Shown here: positions 62,978-64,000 of the stretch, piece by piece
Position numbering within the stretch: the stretch's first letter is position 1
How the letters are laid out: every line of letters starts with the position of its first letter
Origin: Salinicola avicenniae
GTDB lineage: Bacteria > Pseudomonadota > Gammaproteobacteria > Pseudomonadales > Halomonadaceae
Length of the DNA: 64,000 nucleotides
Direction: 5' to 3'
Assembly: GCF_023736115.1 (NCBI RefSeq)
Contig: NZ_JAKQZC010000002.1
Location: 310,001 to 374,000, forward strand
The notes under the pieces: model-generated
Databases searched by the model: none
What the model saw: the letters and a program-made list of their open reading frames with translations, nothing else
Told to the model about the DNA's origin: nothing
Translations under genes and position numbers: made by a program

Positions 62978-63831
62978 CTTTTCTCTCCTTGCACCTTGCC
63001 GCTGGCCAGCCAGCCAACGATCAGCCCGATCAACAACCCACCCAGGTGAGCCTCGTTGGCGACATTGCCGAAGCCAATGGCGTCGGCCAGACCGGTCATC
63101 GTAAACACCATCCATCCCAGCATGAAGACGACCAGCATCTGCGGCACGAAGAAGCCCATGCCGGGGCGACGACGCGACATCAGCCAGACGTAGACGAGCA
63201 GTGCATAGTCGACACCGGACATGCCACCGAACAGCACGCTACCGGTGGCGTACTGCGCCAGGTTGGAGGCCAGTGCCGAGAGCGCCACCAGCCATGCCAA
63301 CCGCGCCCGGCCCTGAATCGCCTCGATCTGCCGGCCGAAGTACCAGACCCAGAGCATATTGAAGATCAGGTGCATCCAGCTGAAGTGCAGGAACGCCGGG
63401 GTGAACAGCCGCCAAACTTGGCCGCCGGCCAGGGTGTCGCCGATCAGGTCGCCGGGAGACAGGCGCCGACCGACGACCTCCAGCGGCACGATGGTGAAAG
63501 CTCGCACGATGGCATCGCCGGCCACACTCATCCCCAGAAAGATCAGCACGCAACAGGCGATAAGCCCGGCTGCCAGCGGCGCCTGACCGAAGGCCTGGCC
63601 AGTGATGCTGGGAAGGCGGCGGCGCGGTGCGGCCGCCGTTGCCCGGTCCAGCTCGCCACGGTGCCAGAGCTCGATCAGTCGAGCGGCCGCTTCACGCTGA
63701 TGCGGATCGGCCAGCCAGAGGATCTGCTGCTCGTCCTGATGCGTGAACTGGTGGCCGATGTGGTGTGCCCAGAGCGCCTGGCGCAGGGAACGCGTGTCCA
63801 GGTCCTCGGGCAGCGCAAGCAGTTTGTACAT
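62974..63831 (-). CDS. glpG: Rhomboid intramembrane serine protease GlpG
   Basis: A 285-aa rhomboid protease. The start at 63831 (MYKLLALPEDLDTRSLRQALWAHH) gives the GlpG-type cytoplasmic N-terminal domain, then six helices. Catalytic serine is in FGGMSGVDYALLVYV (GxSG) and the catalytic histidine in NEAHLGGLLIGLIVGW. WMHLIFNMLWVWYFGRQIE carries the conserved HxxxN. Cleaves transmembrane segments of membrane proteins. No strong Shine-Dalgarno is seen; the frame is open to 63927. First gene of the three-gene set. Confidence 0.95.
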   Translation of the reverse strand: MYKLLALPEDLDTRSLRQALWAHHIGHQFTHQDEQQILWLADPHQREAAARLIELWHRGELDRATAAAPRRRLPSITGQAFGQAPLAAGLIACCVLIFLGMSVAGDAIVRAFTIVPLEVVGRRLSPGDLIGDTLAGGQVWRLFTPAFLHFSWMHLIFNMLWVWYFGRQIEAIQGRARLAWLVALSALASNLAQYATGSVLFGGMSGVDYALLVYVWLMSRRRPGMGFFVPQMLVVFMLGWMVFTMTGLADAIGFGNVANEAHLGGLLIGLIVGWLASGKVQGEKR

Positions 63832-63959
63832 GGGAAAGATCCGATGAAAAAAATCCGACGCGCTGGCAAGCGGTATGCCGGCAAACCAGTCACCGACGCG
63901 AGGAGGTCGCGGCCGCCGAGCCGCCACGGGGCGTCAGTCTACAGATCCTGAAAAGAAAA

Positions 63960-63982
63960 ATCCGGCGGGAGGGCCGCCGGAT
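63960..63982 (-). terminator. Terminator of a leftward gene beyond the window edge
   Basis: A 9-bp stem (ATCCGGCGG, 63960-63968, with 63974-63982) and 5-base loop; leftward it runs into TTTTTCTTTTC. It should end transcription of a minus-strand gene lying to the right, isolating it from glpG. Confidence 0.85.
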
Positions 63983-64000
63983 AAGAGCAAGGGATCATTC

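Noticed and set aside
1-64000. tRNA, rRNA, insertion sequence or phage genes
   Set aside because: I looked for transposase, integrase and structural RNA signatures and saw none; composition is even along the window apart from promoter regions.

Overview
The window is 64 kb of GC-rich chromosome (roughly 63-65 % by eye), densely coding, with long antisense open frames as expected at this composition. Gene content and order point to a moderately halophilic gammaproteobacterium of the Halomonadaceae (Halomonas / Chromohalobacter / Salinicola type). The supporting signs are the smrB divergent from prmB-aroC arrangement, a Pseudomonas-like periplasmic cyclohexadienyl dehydratase, pntAB, a uronate TRAP operon and several Halomonas-style small membrane proteins. 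This placement is inferred from family knowledge; no rRNA is present to confirm it. I see no tRNA, rRNA, insertion sequence, phage or CRISPR array: this is core and metabolic chromosome.

Layout. 1-2.3 kb: 5' part of leuC and a divergent LysR regulator with a candidate operator between them. 2.5-4.0 kb: unrecognised membrane protein. 4.1-7.9 kb: aromatic amino acid and translation block (aroC, prmB, smrB, pheC). 7.9-10.7 kb: three overlapping hydrolase genes (patatin plus two alpha/beta hydrolases). 10.8-11.9 kb: a 36-aa membrane peptide and an AEC transporter. 12.0-18.5 kb: uronate operon, transcribed leftwards as TRAP dctP-dctQ-dctM, uronate dehydrogenase, FCD-type GntR regulator and alpha-ketoglutaric semialdehyde dehydrogenase. 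18.7-20.6 kb: diguanylate cyclase. 20.7-24.4 kb: glucarate dehydratase, galactarate/talarate dehydratase and a LacI regulator with a perfect palindromic operator. 24.4-29.1 kb: sixA, gpsA, pntB, pntA. 29.7-34.7 kb: selO, a Bax-like glucosaminidase, htpG (with a sigma-32 type promoter) and a YkvA protein. 35-38 kb: slt, exoD-like and TM2 genes. 38.6 kb: cspA. 38.9-43.5 kb: fungal-type cytosine deaminase, yegS, a Bcr/CflA MFS gene, mgtC and an FNT-family transporter. 43.7-48.3 kb: leuA, divergent lrp, an orphan TctC protein and an HpaI-type aldolase. 48.4-50.8 kb: small proteins and nfo. 50.9-54.3 kb: a small membrane protein, aldA and gldA. 54.4-64 kb: pepN, ybaN-like, ygiD-like, yajQ, GNAT, RLAN/RimK ATP-grasp, DUF2797, DUF1315 and glpG.

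How it works together. The 12-24 kb region encodes most of the oxidative uronate route. A TRAP transporter imports glucuronate or galacturonate, Udh oxidises it to the aldarolactone, and GudD and the galactarate dehydratase make 5-keto-4-deoxyglucarate. KGSADH finishes the route to 2-oxoglutarate. The lactone-opening enzyme and KdgD are not in the window. Two regulators (FCD-GntR and LacI) and two candidate operator types suggest joint control.

The most unusual thing I see is structural. Short degenerate tandem repeats (periods mostly 15-18 bp, 2-6 copies) recur at many gene borders. Several begin inside or right after a stop codon, and no unit sequence is shared between loci.
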